Origin: DASYKT01 sp035995185
GTDB lineage: Bacteria; Acidobacteriota; Blastocatellia; Pyrinomonadales; Pyrinomonadaceae
DNA length: 64,000 nt
Reading direction: 5' to 3'
Assembly (NCBI GenBank): GCA_035995185.1
Contig: DASYKT010000002.1
Coordinates: 1 to 64,000 of the forward strand
In this document: in pieces, positions 41,296-50,466 of the stretch
How positions within the stretch are numbered: position 1 is the stretch's first letter
How the letters are laid out: every line of letters begins with the position of its first letter
Notes under the pieces: model-generated
Told to the model about the DNA's origin: nothing
Databases searched by the model: none
The model's input: the letters and a program-made list of their open reading frames with translations, nothing else
Translations under genes and position numbers: made by a program

Positions 41296-42276
41296 ATGTT
41301 GTCGAAAAATATTATCAAATTCTGCGCTTTTGTCATACTTATTGGCTTCGTTTCTTTATTTACGTTTAATTGTTCCAGCGGGTTCCCTCATGATGCATTT
41401 CGTTCCAACGCCAACGGCATCCTCGGCGACGCCGAAAAATCAAAAGATTATGGCGAACCGAAGGTGACCGGGCACATTCAGGATAAGGCCGTGGAAGAAA
41501 GCAGCGGCGTGGCGGCTTCGCGCTGCGCGGCGGACGTTTATTGGACGCATAACGATTCCGGTGACGAAGCTTTTATTTACGCTTTTAACTTAAAAGGCGA
41601 AAAACTGGGCACCTGGCGCGTGCCTGGCGCGCAGAATGACGATTGGGAAGATATTGCGGCCTACAAAGACAAAAACGGAAAGTGCTACCTGTTTATCGGC
41701 GACATCGGCAATAACCGCCACGACCGCGGGCAGATGACCATCTACCGCGTGCCCGAACCGCAGATCGGGCCCGGTGACAAAGACGCTTCGCGGCAGAATA
41801 TGATCTTTACCGAGCCGGCCCTGCCCATCCAGATCAAGGACGCAAACTTTAAAGAAGACGCCGAAACCCTGATGGTGCACCCGGTAACGGGCGATATTTA
41901 TATCCTGGGCAAAAGCTATAAACAAAAATCGGCGATCTACAAACTCGCTGCGCCGTATCAAACAGATGAAAAAACCAACACCCTGCAGCAACTCGGGCCC
42001 TTTAGCGTGCCCGCGATCCCGGACGGCACTATCACCGGCGGCGACATCTCGCCCGATGGCCTTCGCGTGATCGTCTGCGATTATTTCAGCGCCTATGAAT
42101 TGCTGCTGCCTGAGGGCGCAAAGAATTTCGATGACATCTGGAAGCAAAAACCGCTGATCGTGAACTTGGGCCCGCGCAAGACCGGCGAAGCGGTGGGCTA
42201 TAGCGCCGACGGCAAATTCTTAGTGGCGACCACCGAAGGAAAAAATCCGCCCGTGATCGTGGTGGAGAGGAAATAG
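41296..42276 (+). CDS. Lipoprotein, beta-propeller-like
   Basis: A 326-residue protein. The hydrophobic N-terminus ends in a lipobox-like 'LFTFNCSSG' near residue 26, so it is probably lipid-anchored. 'VEESSGVAASRCAADVYWTH', 'DWEDIAAYKDKNGKCYLFIG' and 'AETLMVHPVTGDIYILGKSY' look like blades of an esterase-like or phytase-like propeller. No catalytic residues are assigned. A TATAAT lies at 41266-41271. Confidence 0.6.
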   Translation: MLSKNIIKFCAFVILIGFVSLFTFNCSSGFPHDAFRSNANGILGDAEKSKDYGEPKVTGHIQDKAVEESSGVAASRCAADVYWTHNDSGDEAFIYAFNLKGEKLGTWRVPGAQNDDWEDIAAYKDKNGKCYLFIGDIGNNRHDRGQMTIYRVPEPQIGPGDKDASRQNMIFTEPALPIQIKDANFKEDAETLMVHPVTGDIYILGKSYKQKSAIYKLAAPYQTDEKTNTLQQLGPFSVPAIPDGTITGGDISPDGLRVIVCDYFSAYELLLPEGAKNFDDIWKQKPLIVNLGPRKTGEAVGYSADGKFLVATTEGKNPPVIVVERK

Positions 42277-42302
42277 ATCTAACTCAAACGCCTAAAACAC
42301 GA

Positions 42303-43262
42303 TCAGGCCTGTGTAAGTATCGGGATCGGAGTATAACGGTAGCAAACCTGCCCGATACCTATGCTCGAGAAATTGCTGAATTGCAGGCGGAGATGGCCGC
42401 TTGTGAGTCTGGCAACAAAACCTACCACTATCGCTATCGCGGGTGTTCGCCCGGCGCCTACGGAAAACGTCCGCTCGACCTTTACCGAACCGTTAATAAA
42501 GCCGTAATGACCGTTGTACGCCGGACCGGGATCATTCAGATCTGCTATCAGCGGCCATCCGCCATCGATGTTTACCGGGATATTACTGGTCGGTGAGGCG
42601 CTCGGTTCTTCTCCGATCGAAACAAACGACATGATCATCCCATCGGCCTCTGAAAAAAGTTGGGCCTCAACGCCAACCTCGAATTTATAGGTTAGATAGG
42701 AAGCTGTGCTTATGCATGGAAAAAGCACCGTATAGCGCCAATTGTGCAGCCATATATGCTCGCTGAGAGAGTCGCCCGTCGTTTCGAGAAAGCCGAATTC
42801 CGTACCCTCACTTCCGAAAGAAATATTTCCCAAAAATCCTAATTCTCTTGTTTGAATTCTGCCATGAGGCGCGGAGTTGTGGGTGGGCGCTACGGATATT
42901 CCGTCGCTGGCGCGCGGAGCTGCTACGCATCCTTCTGCGCCAAACACAAAAGCCCCTTCTCCCGCATGACCGAACCGCGGCGCGGCAAGCTCCATGCGCG
43001 ATGCGAGCGTGTTCGCGATCTTGGCGGGCGTTGGATATGCGCGTAATTTCTCGGTGAACTCCCGACGCTCCGCCGACAGGCGTTTGAAAGCAGCTTCATG
43101 GTCCTCACCCTTTTTGGTGAGATCGTATTTAAAACGGTCGAAATTCTGAAGCTTATGCGAGCGATGTAAAACTTCCGTCTCCAGCAGCCTCTTCTCGCTG
43201 TCGCGTTTTAAGCTTTCTTCGGAAATGAGTTCATTGATATCCCTGGCTTTATTGTCTTTCAT
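42303..43262 (-). CDS. Hypothetical protein
   Basis: A 319-residue protein from ATG 43262, preceded by AGAGG at 5 bases. Residues 1-100 are charged and helical ('LFETEVLHRSHK'-like heptads); residues 140-319 are a beta-sandwich-like region. There is no signal peptide and no known motif. It is 164 bp from the FAD oxidase gene on the same strand. The function is unknown. Confidence 0.5.
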   Translation of the reverse strand: MKDNKARDINELISEESLKRDSEKRLLETEVLHRSHKLQNFDRFKYDLTKKGEDHEAAFKRLSAERREFTEKLRAYPTPAKIANTLASRMELAAPRFGHAGEGAFVFGAEGCVAAPRASDGISVAPTHNSAPHGRIQTRELGFLGNISFGSEGTEFGFLETTGDSLSEHIWLHNWRYTVLFPCISTASYLTYKFEVGVEAQLFSEADGMIMSFVSIGEEPSASPTSNIPVNIDGGWPLIADLNDPGPAYNGHYGFINGSVKVERTFSVGAGRTPAIAIVVGFVARLTSGHLRLQFSNFSSIGIGQVCYRYTPIPILTQA

Positions 43263-43426
43263 GGCTACCTCTGATCGTGCGGGCAAGATCCGACACTTTA
43301 GCGTTTTCTGCCTTTATGACATTTTCCGGAATCATTCAGGGGTAACTAATTGTGGGAATGATTCGTACTTTTTAGACGATCATAAAACAGCTTTTTGCAT
43401 TGCAGGAATAATTCTCTCCGTATTCC

Positions 43427-44884
43427 TCAAGGCATCTCGATCGACTGCGCGTGATTGAAAATGTTATGCGGGTCCCATCTCTGTTTCACCTTTTGTAATT
43501 CCGGATAATTTTCCTTGTAGTAGAGATACTGCCAATTCTCGAGATCAGAGTCCGGGTAATTTATATAGCAGCCGTCCAGTTTGCCGTCGGGATAAGGGCC
43601 TTTCGGGCCGTACATCGCCAGGTAGAAATAATTTATCCAATCGAGATTTACCTGATCTTCATCGGGCTCGGTCCAGTATGTCTGGTACTGGAGCTTCATT
43701 ATCGAAGAGCGCTGCGGAATGGCCGTGGCATCCGGCGCAACCGCGTTGATCTGGCAGCCATAGGAATCGATCTGCACCAGCGCCTGCGAATTGGAATATT
43801 TATCGGTCGAGAGAAAGTCCCACATGACGTCGATCTGCTGCTGCGGGAAAACGTCGATCATATAGGCCGATTTGTATTTGCCGCGCTGGTTAGGCCCGGA
43901 GCCGTTCAAGGTTTGGGTGGCTTCGAGCCACGGCATTCGCCGCGGCGTGTCGGCATTGCGGACCATGTGGTGGTAACCGACCGGCACTCTTTGCGCCACG
44001 TGGGTCAGGCCGGAAAGCTGCATATAGGCCATGAATTTATCAAGCAGCGCGGGCTCCTTGCCGACGTATTGAATGGTCAAGACGATCTGCTCCGCCGCCC
44101 TTTGCGTCAGGTGAAGGAGAGCAAAAAGCCCGGCGTACTCGCTGCCCGGCCGGCTGTTCTCTTTAAGAAAAGCGCCGTATTTATTTATTAACTCAGTAAA
44201 AAGATCCTGCGTCATATCGGACCATTCCCAGGCCATCGTCGCGAGGTAAGCTTCGCTGGGCGCTTCCGGCAGATCTTTGAACAAAAACTTGGTCACGATC
44301 CCGAAATTTCCGCCGCCGCCGCCCTGGTGCGCCCAGAAAAGCCTGCGCTCGTCTTCCGATGGCGAGTCTGCGCTTACGGTTATCAGCTCGGCTTTCTTAT
44401 CTTCGTTCACGTGGATGACTTCCACGGCGTGCAGGTAATCGATCACCAGTCCGTGCAGCCGCGAAAGCAGCCCATAGCCGCCGCCGATGATATGCCCGCC
44501 CGCGCCGACCGAGTAACACGAACCGCCGGGAAATGTTTTGCCGTATTCTTTGAAGAGCTGGGTGTATACATTCCAGAGCGTGCAGCCGCCTTCAAAACAA
44601 TAAAGGCCGTCGTCCCGTTTATAGACCGCATTAAGCGGCGAGAGATCGATGATCACGCCGCCGTGATTGCCGGACACAAAATTCTCGTAGCAATGCCCGC
44701 CGCCGCGCGCCGTTATTCGAAGACCGTTATCGACAGCGTACTGCACGGTTTCTAAAACTTTTTGCGCGTCGCCGCAAACCTCGACAAGCTGCGGCGTACC
44801 GACCCAGCGCTGGTTAAAGCCGCGCACCAATGCCGGGTACCGCGGGTCGTCCGGCAAAACTTGTGAATCCTGGAATGTATTCAT
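43427..44884 (-). CDS. Berberine-bridge-type FAD oxidoreductase
   Basis: A 485-residue PCMH-type flavoprotein. 'ITARGGGHCYENFVSG' carries the His, and 'FPGGSCYSVGAGGHIIGGGY' the Cys, that form a bicovalent 8-alpha-histidyl, 6-S-cysteinyl FAD in this family. The C-terminal BBE segment is 'YYKENYPELQKVKQRWDPHN'. There is no signal peptide. Relatives oxidise sugars, alkaloids or secondary metabolites; the substrate here is unknown. Confidence 0.85.
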   Translation of the reverse strand: MNTFQDSQVLPDDPRYPALVRGFNQRWVGTPQLVEVCGDAQKVLETVQYAVDNGLRITARGGGHCYENFVSGNHGGVIIDLSPLNAVYKRDDGLYCFEGGCTLWNVYTQLFKEYGKTFPGGSCYSVGAGGHIIGGGYGLLSRLHGLVIDYLHAVEVIHVNEDKKAELITVSADSPSEDERRLFWAHQGGGGGNFGIVTKFLFKDLPEAPSEAYLATMAWEWSDMTQDLFTELINKYGAFLKENSRPGSEYAGLFALLHLTQRAAEQIVLTIQYVGKEPALLDKFMAYMQLSGLTHVAQRVPVGYHHMVRNADTPRRMPWLEATQTLNGSGPNQRGKYKSAYMIDVFPQQQIDVMWDFLSTDKYSNSQALVQIDSYGCQINAVAPDATAIPQRSSIMKLQYQTYWTEPDEDQVNLDWINYFYLAMYGPKGPYPDGKLDGCYINYPDSDLENWQYLYYKENYPELQKVKQRWDPHNIFNHAQSIEMP

Positions 44885-44982
44885 ACTGACCTCTTTATGA
44901 ATTTATGAGAATTCTCCGAACAGAAGAACTTGAGAGTCGGGAGAATTAATTGCCGTCAATATCATCAGAACAAAACGATAAA

Positions 44983-45735
44983 TTAATACAACATGAAATT
45001 GTAGTTGATAATTCTGGCAACTGTGATCGGTTGGCCGTTTCTGGTTGCCGGCACGAATTTTATCCTGCGGGCTACATCTATCGAATTTTCGGTCAGACCG
45101 TAAGGGAGCTCCCTGGTCGGATAGACCGGTCCGATCTTTCCATTGGCGAGAAAAAAGATCAGCAGCCTGACGTCACCGGATATCTGGTTTTGACGAGCTT
45201 CTTGCGTGTAAGTGGGAAACGGTTTGCTGAGTATCTTAAGCGGCGTCGGAGATGAGTCGTCCACAGGGTTTCCCATGAAAGGCTCCAACACCAGGCGTTT
45301 GTTCTCCCATTCTTCGGCATTCTTGATTTTATCAGGATCGATCTCTGCCAGCCGGGAAAGGCTGTCGTAGGCCGCCTTGACCTTTTCATCGCGCGGAACG
45401 TTTTTGCCGAGAAGGATGTCTTCTTTGATCTGCGGTGCACTACGGTATTTTTTGATCAGATCTATGCTGATCAGATACATGCCGTTGTCAAACGATTTTT
45501 TATAGGCGCCGACCGCTTCACTGGTCTGCCCTAATTTTTCGTAAGACAAGCCGAGATAATAAGCTGCCATCGCGTCATCACCGGCGCGTTTTTTCAGGGC
45601 CTGCACGGCCGCATCGTATTTGCCTTCCTCGAAAAGACGGACGCCGTTCTGCGTGCTGCTTTGAGAAAAGTCGGCATGATAGGCGAGTAGTATCGATCCA
45701 AGAATAAGAATAAGACGCCGGCGAAATAAGCGCAT
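44983..45735 (-). CDS. TonB C-terminal domain protein with TPRs
   Basis: A 250-residue protein from ATG 45735, with AAGGAG 8 bases upstream. The signal-like N-terminus (MRLFRRRLILILGSILLAYH) is followed by TPR-like helices ('AMAAYYLGLSYEKLGQTSEA'). The C-terminal 80 residues are a TonB_C domain ('PFPTYTQEARQNQISGDVRL', 'ARRIKFVPATRNGQPITVAR'). It is likely an exported protein using the TonB fold for protein contacts rather than a true energy transducer, because it lacks a Pro-rich linker. Confidence 0.7.
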   Translation of the reverse strand: MRLFRRRLILILGSILLAYHADFSQSSTQNGVRLFEEGKYDAAVQALKKRAGDDAMAAYYLGLSYEKLGQTSEAVGAYKKSFDNGMYLISIDLIKKYRSAPQIKEDILLGKNVPRDEKVKAAYDSLSRLAEIDPDKIKNAEEWENKRLVLEPFMGNPVDDSSPTPLKILSKPFPTYTQEARQNQISGDVRLLIFFLANGKIGPVYPTRELPYGLTENSIDVARRIKFVPATRNGQPITVARIINYNFMLY

Positions 45736-45791
45736 TTGAATAACTCCTTTTGAACTGTTCAATGATAAATACTTAGCCCCGATAAAACAAG

Positions 45792-45826
45792 AAAAAGCGA
45801 AAGTCCTTTTCGACTTTCGCTTTTTT
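45792..45826. terminator. Bidirectional rho-independent terminator
   Basis: A perfect 14-base stem (AAAAAGCGAAAGTC with its complement), CTTTTC loop, A-rich on one side and T-rich on the other. It ends the minus-strand XRE transcript from 45860. Confidence 0.85.
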
Positions 45827-45859
45827 CCGATCTGGAGTTTGGTAACTATGCCCGTTTTT

Positions 45860-46123
45860 TTATCTCAAAAATTTCTTCGGCAAGTCCGTCTCGTCGTCAA
45901 TCAGTACGTCCACGTGAACTCCGGCCAGGCGGGCATATTTTAAGAGAGTTATCAGCGTCGGTTCTCGCGCACCTATCTCGTAACCTGAAATCGCGCTGCG
46001 GTCTATTCTGTCCGCTAGTTCTAACTCCACTAGCATTTCATTCTGAGACAATCCCAAACTTGATCTTATTTGTAGAAGCTTTTTAGGCAGTTTTTCCGGA
46101 CGCTCTCTTGCGGCTGTTCCCAT
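45860..46123 (-). CDS. Small XRE-type HTH regulator, paralogue 1
   Basis: An 87-residue helix-turn-helix protein. 'LLQIRSSLGLSQNEMLVELE' is the XRE HTH, and a C-terminal 'ARLAGVHVDVLIDDETDLP' tail is shared with paralogues at 46380 and 60614. AGGAGG lies 9 bases before the ATG. It is divergent from paralogue 2. It is probably a self-regulating dimeric repressor. No partner toxin gene is adjacent. Confidence 0.8.
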   Translation of the reverse strand: MGTAARERPEKLPKKLLQIRSSLGLSQNEMLVELELADRIDRSAISGYEIGAREPTLITLLKYARLAGVHVDVLIDDETDLPKKFLR

Positions 46124-46162
46124 CAGGCTAACCCTCCTAATGGGAAAGGAATAAAGTTTATC

Positions 46163-46191
46163 TTGACAAAAGTGGCATTTGCCACTATCAT
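46163..46191 (+). promoter_or_regulatory. Promoter with palindromic operator in the spacer
   Basis: TTGACA (46163-46168), 17-base spacer, TATCAT (46186-46191). The spacer contains the palindrome GTGGCA-TT-TGCCAC (46172-46185), a natural operator for a dimeric HTH protein. It points toward XRE paralogue 2 and lies 40 bp from the start of divergent paralogue 1. Confidence 0.6.
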
Positions 46192-46379
46192 CTTGTTAAA
46201 GAATTGTTGGGCCGTTTTGAGTGGATATATCGCAACGGCTTTCATCATTGCTTAGCTTTTATTTTCCTTAGGCATAGATGAATTAAAGATAACTTTATCT
46301 CCCAAATCCGAAAAGACAAAGAACAGAGCACTATTTTTTTGACAAAGGGACAGGCGTCTGCGAAAGAGGAATTTTCCTG

Positions 46380-46640
46380 ATGGGCACAAGTAAAATCAAA
46401 AGACCCGAAAGATTAGGCGAAAAATTACGGCGTATTCGCCTCAAATTAGGATTATCCCAGGCGAAAATGACGGAGGCTTTGGGGCAATACGGTGCAAAAA
46501 TACATCGAAGCTCTATCAGCTCTTATGAAAATGATGATCGGCTGCCTACTCCTATGGCTGCGCTTGCTTATGCCAAACTAGCTAAAACTTGGATAGATGT
46601 ACTTATCGATGATGAAAGAGAATTGCCGAAAGGTTTTTAG
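46380..46640 (+). CDS. Small XRE-type HTH regulator, paralogue 2
   Basis: An 86-residue protein. It has the same layout as its neighbours: MGTSKIKRPERLGEKLRRIR, HTH 'KLGLSQAKMTEALGQYG', C-terminal 'KTWIDVLIDDERELPKGF'. GAGGAATTTTCCTG precedes the ATG. A long leader (about 190 bases) separates it from the promoter at 46163. A 108-bp hairpin element starts 30 bp after its stop. It is a likely transcriptional regulator; its target is unknown. Confidence 0.8.
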   Translation: MGTSKIKRPERLGEKLRRIRLKLGLSQAKMTEALGQYGAKIHRSSISSYENDDRLPTPMAALAYAKLAKTWIDVLIDDERELPKGF

Positions 46641-46670
46641 ATCCCTCCTGAACTACTTGGTATTGCTCCC

Positions 46671-46778
46671 AGAGCGGGCGCGGGGCAACCCTTCCTACCT
46701 GTAAATTTATTGCACTCTAAATTTACCATTCAGGTAAAACGTCTCTCAGGTCAGGAAGGGTTGCCCCGCGCCCGCTCT
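46671..46778. repeat. 108-bp hairpin element, copy 1
   Basis: Perfect 25-base GC-rich arms at 46671-46695 and 46754-46778 (begin AGAGCGGGCGCGGGGC). Nested inside is GTAAATTTA...TAAATTTAC. The whole element can form one long stem and is followed by TTTTT. It lies between XRE paralogue 2 and the secA stop, so it may terminate both. A related copy is at 60503. Confidence 0.85.
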
Positions 46779-46797
46779 TTTTAACTTCTCTTCGGAG

Positions 46798-49590
46798 TTA
46801 CATTCCCGCGCCGTGGCATTTTTTGTATTTCTTGCCGCTGCCGCAGGGGCAAGGGTCGTTCTGGCCGACCTTAGGCTGGTCGCGTTCGAAGGGCACGTGA
46901 CGCGCGGCGTCTTCGCCAGCGGCGGTGGCCGTTTCATACGCAGCGGAATAAGACATCGTAGCGGCGCGCCGTTTGGCCCGCGCGCGTTCGAGCCGTTCCA
47001 TCTCGGCCTGTTCGTCCTTGACCACAACTTCCAGATTAAAGAGCGCCTTGGTGGTGTTCATATCGATGCGGTTGAGCATCTCCTGAAACATAATAAAGCT
47101 TTCCTTCTTGTATTCAACCAGCGGATCTTTCTGGCCATAGCCGACCAAGCCGATGCCCTGTTTGAGGTGGTCGATCGAGAGCAGGTGATCTTTCCACTGC
47201 CCGTCGATGATGTTGAGCAAAATATAGCGCTCATACGCGCGCAGATTTTCCGCGCCGACGATCTTTTCTTTTTCTTCGTATTTGGCCTTGGCTTTTTCCC
47301 AAATAGCCTCGTTTATCTGCTCCGGATTAAGCCGGCCCAGATCGATGCCTTCCTTGACCGGGTCAATACCATAGTGCGCATGTATCTCCGCCGCATAAAC
47401 ATCCAGGTCCCATTCATCGGGGCTGACTTTCGGACTCATATACATGTCCGTCATATCCGCCAGCAGATCGCGCGGCATACTCTGATCGCCGATGAGATAA
47501 TCGCGCTGATCTTCGTTTTCCATTACCTGGCGGCGCAGGCCGTAGATGGTTTCGCGCTGCTTGTTCATCACGTCGTCGTATTTCAAGACGTGTTTGCGGG
47601 TTTCGAAGTTGCGCGCTTCGACCGCTTTCTGGGCTGCCTCGATGCGCTTGGTGACGGTCTTTGATTCGATCGCCACGCCTTCTTCCATTCCCAGCCACTG
47701 CATCATCGCGCGCACTTTGTCGCCGGCAAAGATACGCATCAGGTCGTCTTCGAGCGAGATGACAAAACGCGAAGCGCCCGGGTCGCCCTGGCGTCCGGCG
47801 CGGCCGCGAAGCTGATTATCGATGCGGCGCGATTCGTGCCGCTCGGTGCCGATGATCTGCAGTCCGCCCACCGAGGTAACTTCCTTGTGTTCGATGGCGA
47901 TGACGCGTTTTGCTTTTTGCACTTCCTCTTCAAATTGCTCTTCGCTGGCTTCGTCGGGATTTATCTCCTGCTTCTTGAGCTGTTCGCGCGCCATGAAATC
48001 CGGATTGCCGCCGAGCAGAATATCCGTACCGCGGCCGGCCATGTTAGTGGCGATAGTGACCGCGCCTTTGCGTCCGGCCTGGGCGATGATCTCAGCTTCG
48101 CGCTCGTGAAATTTAGCGTTGAGAACGTTGTGCGGAATGTTGTCTTTCCGGAGTTTGCCGGCGATCAGCTCTGAGCTTTCCACCGAAACCGTACCCACCA
48201 GCACCGGCTGCCCTTTGGCGTGCAGCTCCTTGATCTCATCGACCACGGCCTGCCATTTTTCGCCGATCGTGCGATAGATAAGGTCCGGAAAATCTTTGCG
48301 CACCATCGGCATATTGGTCGGGATGGTGATGACCTCGATGTTGTAGGTGGCGAGAAATTCGGCTTCCTCGGTCTTGGCCGTACCTGTCATTCCGCCGAGT
48401 TTTTCGTACATACGAAAATAATTCTGCAGCGTGATGGTCGCCATCGTCTGGTTTTCGCGTTCGATCTTGACGCCTTCCTTGGCTTCGACGGCCTGGTGCA
48501 GCCCGTCGCTCCAGCGGCGGCCCTGCATCAAACGCCCGGTGAAATCGTCGACGATGATGACCTCGCCTTCCTGCACCACGTAATGATGGTCGAGCCTGTA
48601 GAGCGTGTGGGCTTTTAAGGCCTGTTCCACGCAGTGCAGCATGTCGATGTTTTCCGGGTCGTAAAGATTGCCGACGCCCAAGAGGCGTTCGGCTTTATCC
48701 ACGCCCTGTTCGGTCAGCACGGCCGAGTGATTTTTTTCATCCACCAGGTAATCGCCGGTGGTGACTTTTGTCTCATCGTCCTTGTGGCCTTTTTCCAGCT
48801 TGGGAATGATCTCATTGGCCAGGTAGTATTTGTCGGTCGCTTCGTCCGACGCGCCCGAGATGATCAGCGGCGTACGCGCTTCGTCGATCAGGATCGAATC
48901 GACCTCGTCGATGACGCCGAAGTAATGCCCGCGCTGCACGCAGGTCGAAACGTCAAACTTCATATTGTCGCGCAAATAATCAAAGCCGAATTCGTTGTTG
49001 GTGCCGTAGGTGATGTCGGCCGCATAGGCTGCTTTGCGCTCGGCGTCGTCCATGTCGTTCTGGATACAGCCGACCTCCAGCCCCAGGTGGCGGTGAATAC
49101 GGCCCATCCACTCTGCGTCGCGCAAAGCCAGGTAATCGTTGACTGTGACGACGTGAACGCCGCCGCGCCCGGTCAGCGCGTTCAGATACGCGGGCAGGGT
49201 AGAAACCAGCGTTTTACCTTCACCCGTGCGCATCTCGGCGATCTTGCCCTGGTGCAGCACGAGGCCGCCTATCAATTGCACGTCAAAATGGCGCATGCCG
49301 GTCGAGCGCACGGAGCCTTCGCGCACGATGGCAAATGCTTCGGGAAGAATTTCGTTGAGCACTTCCTGTTCTTTTAGGAAAAGTTCTTTTTTGTCGGTGA
49401 TGCCTTCCACGGCCTTGGCGACTTTTTCTTTAAAGCCGGCGGTCTTGGCGCGCAGCTGTTCATCGCTCAGCTTTTTGATGGCGGGTTCGAGTTCGTTGAT
49501 ACGCTCGACGATCGGCCCTACGTTTTTTAAGAAACGGTCGTTGCTGCTGCCGAAAACTTTGGTTAAAAACTTGTCTGCAATATTGCTCAT
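46798..49590 (-). CDS. secA: Preprotein translocase ATPase SecA
   Basis: A 930-residue motor of the Sec export system. Walker A is in 'KIAEMRTGEGKTLVSTLPAY', the DEVD box in 'FGVIDEVDSILIDEARTPLI', and 'TNMAGRGTDILLGGNPD' and 'GRAGRQGDPGASRF' are helicase motifs V-VI. The C-terminal zinc tail is 'DPCPCGSGKKYKKCHGAG', which binds SecB or the ribosome. All domains are present and length is normal. It is monocistronic between hairpin elements. Confidence 0.98.
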   Translation of the reverse strand: MSNIADKFLTKVFGSSNDRFLKNVGPIVERINELEPAIKKLSDEQLRAKTAGFKEKVAKAVEGITDKKELFLKEQEVLNEILPEAFAIVREGSVRSTGMRHFDVQLIGGLVLHQGKIAEMRTGEGKTLVSTLPAYLNALTGRGGVHVVTVNDYLALRDAEWMGRIHRHLGLEVGCIQNDMDDAERKAAYAADITYGTNNEFGFDYLRDNMKFDVSTCVQRGHYFGVIDEVDSILIDEARTPLIISGASDEATDKYYLANEIIPKLEKGHKDDETKVTTGDYLVDEKNHSAVLTEQGVDKAERLLGVGNLYDPENIDMLHCVEQALKAHTLYRLDHHYVVQEGEVIIVDDFTGRLMQGRRWSDGLHQAVEAKEGVKIERENQTMATITLQNYFRMYEKLGGMTGTAKTEEAEFLATYNIEVITIPTNMPMVRKDFPDLIYRTIGEKWQAVVDEIKELHAKGQPVLVGTVSVESSELIAGKLRKDNIPHNVLNAKFHEREAEIIAQAGRKGAVTIATNMAGRGTDILLGGNPDFMAREQLKKQEINPDEASEEQFEEEVQKAKRVIAIEHKEVTSVGGLQIIGTERHESRRIDNQLRGRAGRQGDPGASRFVISLEDDLMRIFAGDKVRAMMQWLGMEEGVAIESKTVTKRIEAAQKAVEARNFETRKHVLKYDDVMNKQRETIYGLRRQVMENEDQRDYLIGDQSMPRDLLADMTDMYMSPKVSPDEWDLDVYAAEIHAHYGIDPVKEGIDLGRLNPEQINEAIWEKAKAKYEEKEKIVGAENLRAYERYILLNIIDGQWKDHLLSIDHLKQGIGLVGYGQKDPLVEYKKESFIMFQEMLNRIDMNTTKALFNLEVVVKDEQAEMERLERARAKRRAATMSYSAAYETATAAGEDAARHVPFERDQPKVGQNDPCPCGSGKKYKKCHGAGM

Positions 49591-49600
49591 ATATCAAAAT

Positions 49601-49650
49601 GGCGGGACCCGTCAGGTAGTGAGCAAATGCATTACCTGCGGTGCGTCCGC
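49601..49650. repeat. Imperfect hairpin upstream of secA
   Basis: GGCGGGACCC/GTGCGTCCGC outer arms and TCAGGTA/TACCTGC inner arms form an interrupted stem 11 bp upstream of the secA start. It could be a regulatory leader or a dispersed repeat. Confidence 0.4.
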
Positions 49651-49716
49651 TAGAAACTTGTATTGTAATGAATTATTAAGAAACAGAAAGGCTGCTCACG
49701 GCTCTTGTCTGCTCGC

Positions 49717-50466
49717 CTATTTAACGGCAAGCAATTTATCCAGCCCGGCGCGCGGTAGATTGGTAACGATGAAAACCTGGTCGTTCTCGGAGGTGATTTT
49801 TGTGTTTTCGTATAAAACTTTTTCTACCGGCGAGTCTTCGTCCGGTTCATAGGTCTTATAAGCCGTCTGCAATTTCTCTAAGAGCTGTTTGGCTTTTTGC
49901 GGAGATTCTTTCTTGATCGAAACACTGACTTTAAGGATCGATTTATCGTAATTTACTTCGATCCCGCTATTTACAGTGTTTGATCCTTCAAACTTATTAC
50001 CCGGAAGGCAATCTGCCAAAAAATTATAGCCTTCGGATCTGCTTACAGCGTCACCAACGGCGGCTTCCAGCCAGCGATTGTAAATATTTTTGGTTTCTTC
50101 AGACTGACGAACACTACCCCTGCCTCCGCCTTCACTGCATGGAACGTCGCTCGAAACAGCGACCGAAAAAGCGTCGAAATCCGTATCGAACTTTTCTATC
50201 TTATAGAGTTTTTGCAGATCTTCGATGAAGTCTTTGGCTTCATCGAAATAATCTTCGAATGTTTTTGAAAGCTGTTTGGCTTCTTCGTCGTTGTCCGGCT
50301 TTTTATCGAGGTCGTCTTTGGCTTCGAGTTCCGTTTTAAGTTCGAAGCCCTTTGCCATCGCGGCTTGTGCCAGCGCCGGCGAAGCGCCGCCCGCCAACAA
50401 CAATCCCATATAGACCGATAAGGTCATCAGGAAAAGTATCTGGTTGTAGCGCGTTTGACTGCTCAT
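49717..50466 (-). CDS. Secreted hypothetical protein
   Basis: A 249-residue protein with a signal peptide ending near residue 33 (SPALAQ). It has an acidic, helical N-terminal half ('FEDYFDEAKDFIEDLQKLYK') and a beta-containing C-terminal half. It is the third gene of a coupled set; its ATG overlaps the stop of the preceding gene (ATGA at 50463-50466). The C-terminal 'DQVFIVTNLPRAGLDKLL' resembles the closing strand of its two partners ('REGSIIIIDTAVPNKMAEDM'), so it may be a more diverged relative. Confidence 0.55.
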   Translation of the reverse strand: MSSQTRYNQILFLMTLSVYMGLLLAGGASPALAQAAMAKGFELKTELEAKDDLDKKPDNDEEAKQLSKTFEDYFDEAKDFIEDLQKLYKIEKFDTDFDAFSVAVSSDVPCSEGGGRGSVRQSEETKNIYNRWLEAAVGDAVSRSEGYNFLADCLPGNKFEGSNTVNSGIEVNYDKSILKVSVSIKKESPQKAKQLLEKLQTAYKTYEPDEDSPVEKVLYENTKITSENDQVFIVTNLPRAGLDKLLAVK

